This document shows, in pieces, positions 55,190 to 64,000 of a DNA stretch of 64,000 bases. Within the stretch, counting starts at the first letter, position 1. Each line of letters opens with the position of its first letter. Source of the stretch: Humulus lupulus (taxonomy: Eukaryota; Streptophyta; Magnoliopsida; Rosales; Cannabaceae); NCBI RefSeq assembly GCF_963169125.1, contig NC_084793.1:233569360-233633359 (forward strand). The letters are read 5' to 3'. Both the position numbers and the translations under genes were made by a program. Below the pieces are notes generated by a model. It was not told the origin of the DNA. It ran no database searches and worked only from the letters and a program-made list of their open reading frames with translations.

Positions 55190-55790
55190 CGACGGCCCTC
55201 GGCAGGCTACCCACGCACAAGCCTGCACCTCTATGCAAGGCACCCTCACTATGCAACGGTACAGCCTCGCGGTGCCTTCGTGTCTCGTGCCTCACCCCCA
55301 CATAGCCACCCTCGCCATGCGAGGGTGAGGCCCCTCGCATGCGCCTCGTCTCCGCGCATGATCCTAAGGCAACCGGGCAACCTCGCGGTGCCTTCGTGTC
55401 TCGCGCCTCGTCCCCATGTAGCCAGCCTTGCCATGCAAGGCACCCTCGCTATGCGAGGGTGAGGCCCCTCGCATGCGCCTCATCTCCGCGCATGATCCTA
55501 AGGCGGCCGGGCAACCTCGCAATGCCTTCGTGTCTCGCACCTCGTCCCCACGCAGCCAGCCTCGCTATGTGAGGCACCCTCGCTATGCGAGGGTGAGGCC
55601 CCTCACATGCGCCTTGTCTCCGCGCATGGTCCTAAGGTGACCGGGCAACCTCGCGGTGCCTTCGTGTCTCGCGCCTCATCCCCACGTAGCCAGCCTCGCT
55701 ATGCGAAGGTGAGGCCCCTCGCATGTGCCTTGTATCCACGCATGGTCCTAAGGCAACCGGGTAGCCTTGCTAAGCGAGGGAGAAGTCTCC
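55190..55790 (+). repeat. GC-rich 134/116-bp tandem repeats in the LTR of Tat B
   Basis: The anchor CCTAAGG recurs at 55363, 55497, 55631 and 55747 (periods 134, 134, 116). The 18-bp difference is an extra GCACCCTCGCTATGCGAG-like block. Each unit includes CCTCGCTATGCGAGG, a 6-bp stem with 3-nt loop. The 3' LTR has the same repeats with anchors at 63690, 63806 and 63922 (periods 116, 116), so unit types differ between the two LTRs. Confidence 0.88.
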
Positions 55791-56302
55791 CGTATACGTC
55801 CTATCTCGCCACTAACCTCTTGTGTCTCGTTGAAGAAGCCCTAGTTCCTTCCAAGGGGTAGGTGCCACCAGCGAGACACTCATGTGCCTTGGCTTCTCAA
55901 GACGTATAAAGCTGGGAGGTTCTTCGATATACGTATGAGGAATACTTGAAGATACCAAACGGGCGTGTCAAATAATCCTTAGGTGTTTAGCATGGATTGA
56001 TGGGTATGAGCAGGTACAAGGCACGTGTACTGACACGAGATGTACGGTCGCGAGGAGGACAGAGGCGTGGCCCTACCATCTACGTCTGAGAAGTAGTGGC
56101 AGTACGAACTTGTACGGAGAGTAGAGGCGCCACTTGGACACCCCCGACCATACACCAGAGTCGATAGTACAATGTCCTGAGCCACTACTCTGGCCTTGTC
56201 AGGATAGGCACCACTATGCCCTGAGCCACTACTCTATCAGTGTACCCACGTACGTCCCTGTCTCCTGGGACTTGTTTGTATCAGGGGCCAATAAAGCCCA
56301 CC

Positions 56303-56310
56303 TATAAATA
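56303..56310 (+). promoter_or_regulatory. TATA box in the LTR of Tat B
   Basis: CCACCTATAAATAGGCATC, about 200 bp before the LTR end. Canonical plant core promoter. Confidence 0.7.
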
Positions 56311-56507
56311 GGCATCAACCCCTCAGGTTGAGGGGTTGGAAAATTTATTGTAGGAGAGACACTTAAGAGATATATGATTTTTATTCCATGAGAGTTCTGG
56401 TTTTTCTGTGGATTCAAGTTCTTTCCATCTGGTTCTAAGCTAACCTTAGTATAAAAATCTTAGTTTTCAAACCTTTAATCGTTGACGAGTTCTTACCGTC
56501 AACAGTT

Positions 56508-56525
56508 TGGCGCCGTCTGTGGGAA
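56508..56525 (+). other. Primer-binding site of Tat B
   Basis: TGGCGCCGTCTGTGGGAA. The first nine bases equal those of the Asp-type sites at 35229 and 40006, but the rest differ, so the tRNA cannot be named with certainty from the sequence alone. Confidence 0.75.
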
Positions 56526-56571
56526 CTTAAGTACCAAGCTACTGTTCTACCATTAATCCCAGCAAGAAGAA

Positions 56572-58320
56572 ATGTCGAGACGTTCAAAGCAACTCAGGGA
56601 GCCACGATAGGTGGAGGTCCACCTTAATGGAGTTCAACTGAAGGCCTCCATGAAGAATCCTCCTCTACCCAGAGATGTGGATACCCCAAAGGACCCTGAG
56701 GTTCATGAAGGTGGTAGGGAGGCCTCATCACCGACCGTTTCGCCCGGTGAGAATCCTCCAAGGGCAACCACCGCACCAGCAGGGGATGCCGATGGGTTCC
56801 CGCTCCCAAAACCACCACAAGTGCCGAACTCCGACTGGCAGGACCCGAGCCCCTCGATGCGTAGACATGATAAGCATACCCGGGTCCATTTCGTGAGCTC
56901 GAGTTCTTAATCTCAGTTCTATGAAGAGGAGATACGTGAGCTGCACCGTAAGAACCAAAGATTGGAGACCACCCTAGAGAACATGCAAGAGGCGCTGAAT
57001 GGCCTGTTACAAGGGAAGTCAAGCGTGACCCTCCCCAAGAGAAAAGAGAGAGGTCAGGAGGGGGCAGAGACCACCGTTCCAGTAGACGATGGGAGGACTT
57101 GACTCTCCACCAGTAATACCCCCAGGGTGAAGCCGCACGAGCGTCCCGGACCATCGAGGCCACCCCAAGGGCCAGGGAAAAGGAACAATGTTGGCCCTCG
57201 CAATGACGTCGAGGTCACCTCAAAGAGGACGCCCTTAGATCTACGAGAAGAGCTCAACTAGAGGAGGGTGGACAAGAGGACTACCCCTCATACTGTCCCC
57301 TGGGACGGCAAAGGAAAGGAAGATGTCAATCCGTCCATGTTGAGAGACTCCCTGAAGAAGAGGAGGCAAGACCTCGATACAGAGATGAGGAGCCTGCAGA
57401 GCAAGATCGTCACCGCATCTGGAGGACAAACCATCGAGGACGAGTTCAACCATGAATCACCCTTCACCAAAGAGATCCAAGCCATCCGACTCCCAGCTAA
57501 CTTCAAGGAGCCTCATATGACCCCATATGAAGGAAGCATAGACCCCAAATACCATCTGGATGCATTCAACGACTTGATGAAGTTAAGGGAGATTAGTAGC
57601 GGGGCTAGATGCCACTGTTTCGCGGTCACGTTGAAAGGACCCGCGTACAAATGGTTGAAGAGACTTAGACCAGGGTCCATCAGGTCTTGGCAGCAGTTTT
57701 CAGATGAATTTCTCCAACAACATCACGCCGTGCGTGATTACACAATGTCGGGCACCAGCCTCGCCAATGTGAAGCAAGGAGAAAACGAGAGTCTGAAGGG
57801 CTACATCCACAGGTTTAACATGGAGGCAGCCAAAGTAGGGAGCCTGACCCGCAGGGAGTTAAAAATGGCCATCACAGCCAGAGTGCGTCCAGGAAGCAAA
57901 TTGTGGGATAATATGCTCAAAAGGGAAGTCACTGACCTAGATGACTTCTACGAGAGGGCGCAAAAGTACATTCGTGTGGAGGATGGCCATGCGAACTTAA
58001 AGGCAGGAAAAAGTGAGTCCCACGTAAAGTCCCCAGCCAATGAAGGGTTGAATGGAGCGAAGAAGAAGGGGCGTATGAAAGGTCGAGAGATGATCAACAT
58101 AGAAGAACCAAGCGCAGAAGCAACCATAGGCCGACCTGATGGACACCAGAGAGCATATCTACCTCACAAATGAGGATCGGGTTCCCTTCAAAAGGCCCAC
58201 ACCGATGAGAAGAGACCGGTCCAGGAGGGACCCTAGCAAATACTGTCAATACCACAAGGATATCGGCCATACCATGACAGAATGTACCCATTTGAAGGAA
58301 GAAATTGAAGAGTACATCTG
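56572..58320 (+). pseudogene. gag: Gag of Tat element B
   Basis: ATG at 56572 (MSRRSKQLREPR) opens a single frame of 534 codons to 58173, broken only by stops at 56608 (TAG), 56908 (TAA), 57100 (TGA) and 57259 (TAG). The N-terminal third is Pro/Glu/Arg-rich with a helix EEEIRELHRKNQRLETTLEN. The retrotransposon gag domain spans about residues 290-480 (NFKEPHMTPYEGSIDPKYHL to LDDFYERAQKYIRVED). A frameshift at about 58140 leads to the zinc knuckle KYCQYHKDIGHTMTECTHLK (58236-58295; C-x2-H-x4-H-x4-C). It shows what the missing start of the element A gag looked like. Confidence 0.92.
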
Positions 58321-59151
58321 AAGGGGATACCTAGGCCGATATGTCAGAAGAGAGAAGAAGAAATCAGAGGACGAGCCGGTGATACCTCGGACACAAGGGG
58401 GAGCCCCAGAGATACAAGGAGAGGTGAGAACAATTTTCGGAGGTCCGGGGTTTGGGGGAGAGTCCAGGAAGGGTCGAGACAGATACGCTAGAGAAGCTAG
58501 ACAGAGTCCACCACCGTGTGTCATGAGTTTGGAGCAGCGACCCCCGAAAAGCTTTAAGGGAGAAAATGACTCAATCACTTTTACAGAGGAGGATGCACGA
58601 GGGGTGCGGTGCACTTTCCCCATAATGATCCTTTGGTGTTGACAGTTCAGTTGGCCAACCTGCGGGTGCATTGGGTCCTCGTAGACAATGGAAGTTCTGT
58701 AGATATCTTATATCGCCCCGCCTTGGAGAAGATGGGTTTGGGCGTCAGACACTTGAGACCTTGTCAATCCTCCTTATACGAGTTCACGGGGGACTCGATA
58801 CAACCTTTAGGGGTGATCAAATTAGTACTCACCATGGGAGAGCAACCCCGACAAACCACAATCATGGCAAACTTCGTCGTAGTAGATTGTGCTTCAGCTT
58901 TCAATGCGGTATTGGGGAGACCATCCCTAAAAGAATTGAAAGAAATCACTTCAATATATCACCTCGCCGTCAAATTCCCAACTCCTGGTGGAGTAGCGAG
59001 TATGAAAGGAGAACAAAGAGAGGCAAGGGAGTGTTATAACACCTCCCTTCGCACGTCTGCGAAACCGCAAGAACCAATGGCGATGGTGGTGCATGGGGGC
59101 GCAGACCCGCAGGAACTAGACCCCAGAATCATGGAGGGACCAACCCAGTAA
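58321..59151 (+). pseudogene. pol: Protease region of Tat element B
   Basis: A linker (GGPGFGGESRKGRDRYAREA, SLEQRPPKSFKGENDSITFT) in the frame 58379-58642, then a small insertion near 58606-58612 shifts into 58609-59151: HFPHNDPLVLTVQLANLRVH, VLVDNGSSVDILYRPALEKM (active-site D-x-G intact), LVLTMGEQPRQTTIMANFVV, AFNAVLGRPSLKELKEITSI, ECYNTSLRTSAKP. The segment ends DPRIMEGPTQ-stop, at the place where pol is deleted. Element A runs on here into RT. Confidence 0.88.
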
Positions 59152-59185
59152 GACTACTAGTAAGACTCCCACATCTGATGCAAGC
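59140..59185 (+). other. Pol deletion junction in Tat B
   Basis: CCAGTAAGACTACTAGTAAGACTCCCACATCTG: the GTAAGAC word occurs twice, 14 bp apart. The second copy lines up with CAGTAAGACCTCCATATCT following integrase in element A (about 5087). Between them element A has about 3.2 kb of RT, RNase H and integrase. The short repeat is consistent with template switching or repeat-mediated deletion. Confidence 0.7.
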
Positions 59186-59927
59186 AATATCTATGTTTAG
59201 TTTGTTGCACGTTATGTTAGCCTAGTAGACAAGAATCAAAGAGGTTGCCTAGATAACCTCCCAAGTAGATGGAAACTTTTAATATATATCGTTGTAACCA
59301 ACCTACTATGAATGAAAATGTTCACAACTTCACATGTTATTTGTCTTCTCTATGCGAGCATCAACCAAAGTGCCTGCTGAAATAAATCTCACCAAGCACT
59401 TGGGGGGTAGGACAGGAGGCACGAGTAAAAAAAAATCTCTTATATTCAAAAGGATTAGCTACCCTTATGAATATCAAGGGAATAGTTTAAAAGGATGACC
59501 TCCAACTAAAGGCTGACACCCCAAGAGGTGAGGCTGTAAGGAGGGAATCTCCCAATAAGTCTAGAACGACCATTAAGCCAGCTAGCCAAAAAGGGTCCTA
59601 CAAGAGACCCTTGAAGAAATAGTACTATATATAATGACGAGAAGGACGCTTCTCGCAAAAAGTAACAAGCGCGCGCAAAGAATGTAAAAGGACCCCAAGA
59701 GCCCAATGGGTTAACGTGTCCTTACGAGTATAACCAAGGTGCACCAGAAAAATTATCACCATCAGATTAAGGAAAAGATATGTAATCCACAAATAATAAT
59801 AATAATAATAAGAGGGAGTTACCAATGCCCCTTAAGTTCGATGAACACAAAAGAAAAAAGGAGAGAAAGGAGAAATAATGTGAGGGATTACATAGTAATA
59901 ACATACATAGGTCGAATACAAAGGAAC
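59186..59927. other. Spacer between deleted pol and antisense gene, Tat B
   Basis: No gene. Shares blocks with 5084-6262 of element A, including the internal purine tract ACTTGGGGGGTAG (59398-59410) and GACGAGAAGGACGCTTCTCG (59634-59653, a near-palindrome). An (AAT)n microsatellite lies at 59793-59813. Confidence 0.65.
59398..59410 (+). other. Internal polypurine-like tract of Tat B
   Basis: ACTTGGGGGGTAG preceded by AATAAATCTCACCAAGC; the same arrangement is found at 5370 in element A. Conserved between copies, so probably meaningful, though a role in priming is inference. Confidence 0.5.
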
Positions 59928-60323
59928 CTACAAATCTCCATCCTGACCCTTCCACTTAGAAATCTTCTCGATGGCATAGTCTCCAAAGGGAGACAGGTCA
60001 ACGGTGGGGTTGGTCCTCCAGACAGCATGCAACGTGCGCTCGATTATGCGATTCTCAGCATTCACAAGCTCAGCCTCGAGCTCAGTGATCCTCTCGTTTA
60101 AAGTTTGGATGGTAGCCTCCAGCTGAGTGTTGGTGTGAGAGGTTGATGCAGCTCGGGCTAAGGCGGCGTCCCTCTGGCAAACCGCCTCGGTCAGTTGACT
60201 TGACAAGGCATCCTTTGCCGCCTCAGCCACCGATAGGTTCCCCAATGCCTCCTCAAGCTCATGTTGCAACCATTGGGTCGATGAAGAGTTGGAGGCGATC
60301 AACCGATGACTCAAGATGGAAGC

Positions 60324-60426
60324 CTAGGTAAGGGCAAGGATATGAAATAAAGCCTCAAGGGTTAGGTGACATCAAAAAATATATAAATCTATCATAAATG
60401 AATAAACCGGGTATCACGACAAATAC
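60324..60426 (-). other. Intron 2 of antisense gene, Tat B (103 nt)
   Basis: Donor TTCCAG|GTATTTGTC, acceptor CTTGCCCTTACCTAG|GCTTCC. Same relative place as intron 2 in element A (6635-6709): after the conserved E-W-x-x-L..E-L motif and before the coiled coil. Confidence 0.72.
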
Positions 60427-60924
60427 CTGGAAGGAGGCTCGCATATAGGCGTCTTCAAGCTCAGCCTCGGGGACATTGTGCAAGGTCCCCCACTCACCTT
60501 TGGGAAAGTTCCCAGATGATGGCTCATGGCTTCCCCATACTGGCTCGCCAGAGGATGATCTTCGGAAGCAGAAACATAAGCTTGGCCGGGGGAGGCGCGT
60601 GTGCTTGCCGAGGCACGCTTTGTCAGGGATGGGGACCGAGAAAGTCCTGATTCATCTACAGTTGTGTGAGGAGCGGAAGAGCGCGGAGTCATCTCCTTGG
60701 GTAAAGAGGTACCTAAAGGCGCTCGCCTAGAATGCCTCCTCGGAGGTAGAGGAGCCCCAGCAAAAGAAGGAATGACGAAATTCCTTTTAGGCTGGGAGGG
60801 TGCAGAGTGCAAGCATGAGTAATTCTCAGATACCACTGTCTCCTCAATGTCCATATGACCGCCCGAAGGGTAGACATAGTCCATATCGGCTACCTTGTTA
60901 TAATTACCTTCATCGTAGTCGTAT

Positions 60925-61075
60925 AGCCACGGACCCACAGGTTCAGGTGAGGGGGGGCATGGATCTGCCGGTTCGGGGGGCGCAGAGCACGGATCCACAG
61001 GTTTGGGTGACGCAGGGCACGGACCCGCTGATTCAGATGAGGCAGGGCGTTGGCTCGCAGGTTCGGAGGAAACGG
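60925..61075 (-). repeat. 30-bp tandem repeat encoding a Pro/Ser-rich decapeptide
   Basis: Five units: PASQRPASSE, SAGPCPASPK, PVDPCSAPPE, PADPCPPSPE, PVGPW.. (10 residues each). Within exon 2 of the antisense gene of Tat B. Element A has no such array. Confidence 0.85.
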
Positions 61076-61240
61076 AGCATAAAGAGACGGTCTGATTCGG
61101 GGTGAGCAGCCTGTACAAGCAAAGGTTGCTTTCTGTAAAGAGGGTGCTGGCTTGTTTATAGTCACTCGACAAGGCCAAGATTTTCATCACTCGGTCACGA
61201 GCCTTCGGTTTCAAGTGAGTGCCAGCGACCCCTAAGAGAC

Positions 61241-61347
61241 CTGCCATCAAAAGAAAAGCTATAGTTACAGTTAGAAGTAACATAGAAGAAAAGACGAGTA
61301 AAGAGAGGAACCTCTCGTGTGTAAGATCAAAGTGAGAATAGTCTTAC
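61241..61347 (-). other. Intron 1 of antisense gene, Tat B (107 nt)
   Basis: Donor CCCCAA|GTAAGAC, acceptor TTTTGATGGCAG|GTCTC with a pyrimidine-rich run before it. Removing it joins ..NTP-A/GT-LLGVAGTHLKPKA in frame (phase 1). Element A has the corresponding intron at 7374-7457, also phase 1. Confidence 0.75.
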
Positions 61348-62965
61348 TTGGGGTGTTGAATCTAGTATGTCGGGTGGACCCGCTAAAAGTGAAGAAATAG
61401 TCCGACTTCCACGAGCCTCTGTTTGAAATGGAGCCCTCCACGAGGGCATTCCCTTTATGGGCCACGGCTTTCTGGAGCTGGTAGAACCCGGGGGCAGATG
61501 CATTCGCCCTAAGGGTATAGAAGTACTGAACCTCACTCATAGAAGGTCCTCTGGAATGCACCTGATGGTATAACACATATAGGCTGCTCATTGTCACCCA
61601 GGAGTTGGGGGACAATTGTAGAGGCGCCAGTTCAAAGTAGTTAAGCACTTTGACAAAAAAAGGATGAAGTGGAAGAGCCCCACTGGATCAGATTATAGAA
61701 TCGCTAAAGGCCATGAACCCTTCTGGCGGCTCAGTTGCGCGCTCATCGCGTTCTGGGATGACGAACTTGAGGTTTAATTGTAACTTATGAGCCTTTAGCA
61801 TGTTGGAAAATTTATTCATGGTGATGCTAGACCTGCCCGTCTCTTCACAAGAGTCAGAGGTTTTCTTCGGCATCTTAGGTACCTGGACAGAGATAGAGAG
61901 TTTATGAGCCATAGACTTTCCAAGGGTCCTGGAGGACCCCCCACGTGTCCTATATCTACCAGCACTCTGCTTGACCCTAGGGCGTAAGACCGGGGGCAAG
62001 GGAGGAAGGGTGGGTGGGATCATGGAAAGGAACTTCGGTTCAACCAATTCGCGCCTACCGCCTTCGAAGGAGGGATCCCAATGACCGGGAGACTCGTCAC
62101 GACGAAAGAAAAAAGGCTTAGGGGGCAAGTTTTCTTCTAGGAAAGCAATTTCAGAAAGGCAATTCTGGAGGATTGATTGTAGCTGGGAAATGTATGTCGC
62201 ATGCTGGGGAGAGAAACCTAAACCTGCGTCCCTGGTGTTGGATTCTAGCTCCCTCTCCAGGTCGCATGCTTTCTGTCTGAGGTAAGACAGTCTCCGAAGG
62301 TAGAGCGTCCGCACACCCCCATGGTTAGAGGATCCATGTACGTCGGTCTCTGAGTCGGAGGATGACAACTCAATGAATTCTACATTGGACGGACCTTCGG
62401 GACATCGCCTAGACGCCATGGACCAGCTAAGACTCGAGGGCGTATATGCATAAGGGTAACCGTATATCTACAACATAAGTGTGAGGGGTATAAGAAAAGG
62501 GCCTATGCGCATGTACTGGAAAGGCCAATCGAAAAGAATGACAAACTTTGAAGAATGAGCGTCGTACAACCATTAATCCTACCCCCACATAGTCAATATA
62601 AAAAAAAGAGAGAGAGAAAAAAGAGGAGGGAGGCATACCTGGGGGTATATGTATGAAGCTGAAGGTGTGCAGGGACAGACTTGTAGGGGCGTAGGGTCGA
62701 TTGAGCGATAAGCAAGGGCAAGACCGTAGGAGTGAAAGAATGCCTAGTGTCACCACAATGCTAGTAAAAACAGAAAAAAGGGCAAAAGAATCAGGAAAAA
62801 AAAAATAATAATAATAAAAGAGGATGAATAATTGAAATGGAAGGAAAATTACCTCAATAATGCTTTTGCGGAGGATGGAACCTTTGAACTCTTGAAAGTT
62901 GTTTGGAGGGAATACCACCAAGCTAGGCAAGTTTTGGTGTGGAGAAATGGCTCCAAGCCTTGGGG

Positions 62966-62973
62966 TATTTATA
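62966..62973 (-). promoter_or_regulatory. TATA-like box for the antisense gene of Tat B
   Basis: On the minus strand CTTCCTTATAAATACCCCAAG, about 550 bp upstream of the ATG at 62419. This is a good match to plant TATA boxes and in the right orientation. A 5' UTR intron is possible (donor-like GAG|GTAATT just after 62860) but not demonstrated. Confidence 0.45.
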
Positions 62974-63290
62974 AGGAAGGTCAAGGCCCCCTAGCCATTG
63001 GATTCAAGTCCATATGAATGGTGGAGATCAAGAGTATGAGTATCCTTGGGATCCGCGATTGAGAATGATTGGTCCTTATGCAATCTTAGGGATATTCATG
63101 GATCCCCCAAAAGTTAGATGGTCTTTGTGTTTCTTTGGACACAATAAAGAAACACGACTACAAGACCCACCTTGTGTTTTTTCAAGCGACATTGGGTAGC
63201 GCTCCGAGGTTGAGTCCACCGAAGTTGGCTGTACTCATCAAACAAGAGAAAAAGAAAGAGTCTACAAACACACTAAAAAGTGTACTTATA

Positions 63291-63304
63291 GACTCGGGGG
63301 CAAG
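63291..63304 (+). other. Polypurine tract of Tat B
   Basis: GACTCGGGGGCAAG immediately before the LTR start TGTAAATG. It sets the left end of the 3' LTR. Confidence 0.8.
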
Positions 63305-64000
63305 TGTAAATGTGGGAATTCTTCCCTAGTGAATGTCGTTCAGGCATACCTCTACGCTACGAGGTGCCCTAACTAAGAGACACATGTTAGAGGGACGAGG
63401 GGGCGGGAGCCCCGCTTGGCCACTTTCTACACACATAAAGGAACAAGGGCATCACATAGCATCTGAGAGGTTTGGCTAAGAGAGCCATCCTCGCCATGCG
63501 AGGGCCCTCGGTAGGCTACCCACGCACAAGCCCGCACCTCTATGCAAGGCACCCTCACTATGCAAGGGTACAGCCTCGCGGTGCCTTCGTGTCTCACGCC
63601 TCACCCCCACGTAGCCAGCCTCACCATGCGAGGCACCCTCGCTATGCGAGGGTGAGGCCCCTCGCATGCGCCTCATCTCTGCGCATGATCCTAAGGCGAC
63701 CGGGAAACCTCGCGGTGCCTTCGTGTCTCGCGCCTCGTCCCCACGTAGCCATCCTCGCCATGCGAGGGTGAGGCCCCTCATATGCACCTCGTCTCCGCGC
63801 ATGATCCTAAGGCAACCGGGCAACCTCGCGGTGCCTTCGTGTCTCGCGCCTCGTCCCCACGCAGCCAGCCTCGCTATGCGAGGGTGAGGCCCCTCGCATA
63901 TGCCTTGTCTCCGCACACGGTCCTAAGGCAACCGGGCAACCTCGCGGTGCCTTCGTGTCTCGCGCCTCGTCCCCATGCAGCCAGCCTCGCTATGCGAGGG
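63305..64000 (+). repeat. 3' LTR of Tat B (5' part, cut by window end)
   Basis: Matches 54996 onward with few differences (TGTAAATG/TGTGAATG; GAGGTGCCC/GAGGTCCCC). Holds the GC-rich tandem repeats with anchors at 63690, 63806 and 63922. The TATA box and 3' end are beyond the window. Confidence 0.92.

Larger units (their letters stand above)
54996..56504 (+). repeat. 5' LTR of Tat element B (1509 bp)
   Basis: Start TGTGAATGTGG matches TGTAAATGTGG at 63305, and both continue AATTCTTCCCT and on. End: ACCGTCAACA, three bases before the primer-binding site. Contains GC-rich tandem repeats (about 55190-55790) and a TATA box. Confidence 0.92.
59928..62419 (-). pseudogene. Spliced antisense gene of Tat element B (putative gypsy-type transposon protein)
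   Basis: Three exons on the minus strand. Exon 1 (62419-61348): MASRRCPEGPSNVEFIELSS, acidic/Ser segment, helical LRRLSYLRQKACDLERELES, LEENLPPKPFFF, then after one TGA (61690-61688) in the same frame HPFFVKVLNYFELAPLQLSP and NSWVTMSSLYVLYH..SEVQYFYTLRA..SNRGSWKSDYFFTFSG, resembling the 'putative gypsy type transposon' domain. Exon 2 (61240-60427): KPKARDRVMKILALSSDYKQ, a Pro/Ser-rich 10-residue repeat, an acidic patch, a Ser/Arg-rich part; its last 28 residues (PKGEWGTLHNVPEAELEDAY) are in a shifted frame. Exon 3 (60323-59928): a long coiled coil (LEEALGNLSVAEAAKDALSS) ending TLHAVWRTNPTVDLSPFGDY. Two defects only (TGA, one shift). Function unknown. Confidence 0.8.
62420..63304. other. Region between antisense gene start and 3' LTR of Tat B
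   Basis: No supported gene. Read on minus it is the 5' flank of the antisense gene: TATA-like box at 62966-62973 and CT-rich stretches (about 62600-62640 and 62760-62830 on plus as GA/AT-rich). Ends in the polypurine tract GACTCGGGGGCAAG (63291-63304) abutting the 3' LTR. Confidence 0.65.
54996..64000 (+). mobile_element. Tat-clade element B, non-autonomous, 3' LTR running off the window
   Basis: 5' LTR (54996-56504), primer-binding site, gag, protease, no RT/RNase H/integrase, spacer, antisense gene (62419-59928), purine tract and the start of the 3' LTR (63305 on). Compared with element A, the interval from the end of protease (A: about 1830) to just after integrase (A: about 5083) is absent. 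The left flank is CTAAT; the right duplication is outside the window. Gag has four in-frame stops yet hardly any frameshift before 58140, suggesting moderate age. Confidence 0.92.

Noticed and set aside
55163..55861. Long overlapping frames rich in Arg/Ala/Pro in the Tat B LTR (also 63472-63916)
   Set aside because: They are products of GC-rich tandem repeats with few stop codons on either strand; the same peptide recurs with the repeat period.
63135..63329. Open frame ending VLIDSGASVNVG, like an aspartic protease active site
   Set aside because: The D-S-G-A comes from translating the polypurine tract GACTCGGGGGCAAG and the LTR start; the frame lacks all other protease blocks and runs into the LTR.

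Overview
The window looks like plant (probably eudicot) heterochromatin. Almost every recognisable feature belongs to LTR retrotransposons nested inside one another. I found no host single-copy gene, tRNA, rRNA or CRISPR array. The assignment to plants rests on Tat and Athila Ty3/gypsy lineages, chromodomain-bearing Tekay/Del-type chromoviruses and Ty1/copia RT motifs, long (1.1-3 kb) LTRs, and tRNA-Asp-like and Met-like primer-binding sites.

Layout. (1) 1-9888: Tat-clade element A, entering mid-gag, with gag-PR-RT-RH-archaeal RNase H-INT on + (all degraded), then a spliced antisense gene on -, then its 3' LTR (8761-9888). (2) 9889-11965: AT-rich LTR-like remnant. (3) 11970-12197: minus-strand RNase H remnant of LINE type. 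(4) From about 12210: a decayed Ty1/copia element, split by three insertions. (4a) A minus-strand Tekay-type chromovirus (14880-30198) itself holds a solo LTR (21664-24615, perfect ATCTC duplication) and an LTR/leader fragment lodged in its 3' LTR (15873-19388). (4b) A solo LTR (31218-33392) has a perfect AAAGT duplication. (4c) An Athila element starts at about 33846. (5) The Athila element carries three insertions: a very young non-autonomous Athila-like element (35312-42049, minus, LTRs both 2037 bp, CTAAA duplication); a plus-strand Tekay-type chromovirus (43793-53414, CCTTA duplication); and Tat element B (54996 to beyond the window end).

Most notable signal: Tat elements A and B are clearly diverged, yet both carry on the opposite strand, between the pol end and the 3' LTR, a gene split by two short introns at corresponding places with good GT/AG borders. 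Translation across the introns restores similar protein. The product has an Asp/Glu/Ser-rich N-terminus, a central domain resembling the family known as 'putative gypsy type transposon', a variable Pro/Ser region and a C-terminal coiled coil with a conserved end. Element B has lost the whole RT-RNase H-integrase region but kept gag, protease and this antisense gene, plus a TATA-like box upstream of it. Three elements here (Tat B, Athila, and the young Athila-like element) lack RT and integrase, so their copies must have depended on enzymes from relatives.

Target-site duplications and reading frames that resume across the insertions allow the order of insertion to be worked out: copia first; then the first Tekay element, the solo LTR and Athila into it; then the second Tekay, the young element and Tat B into Athila.
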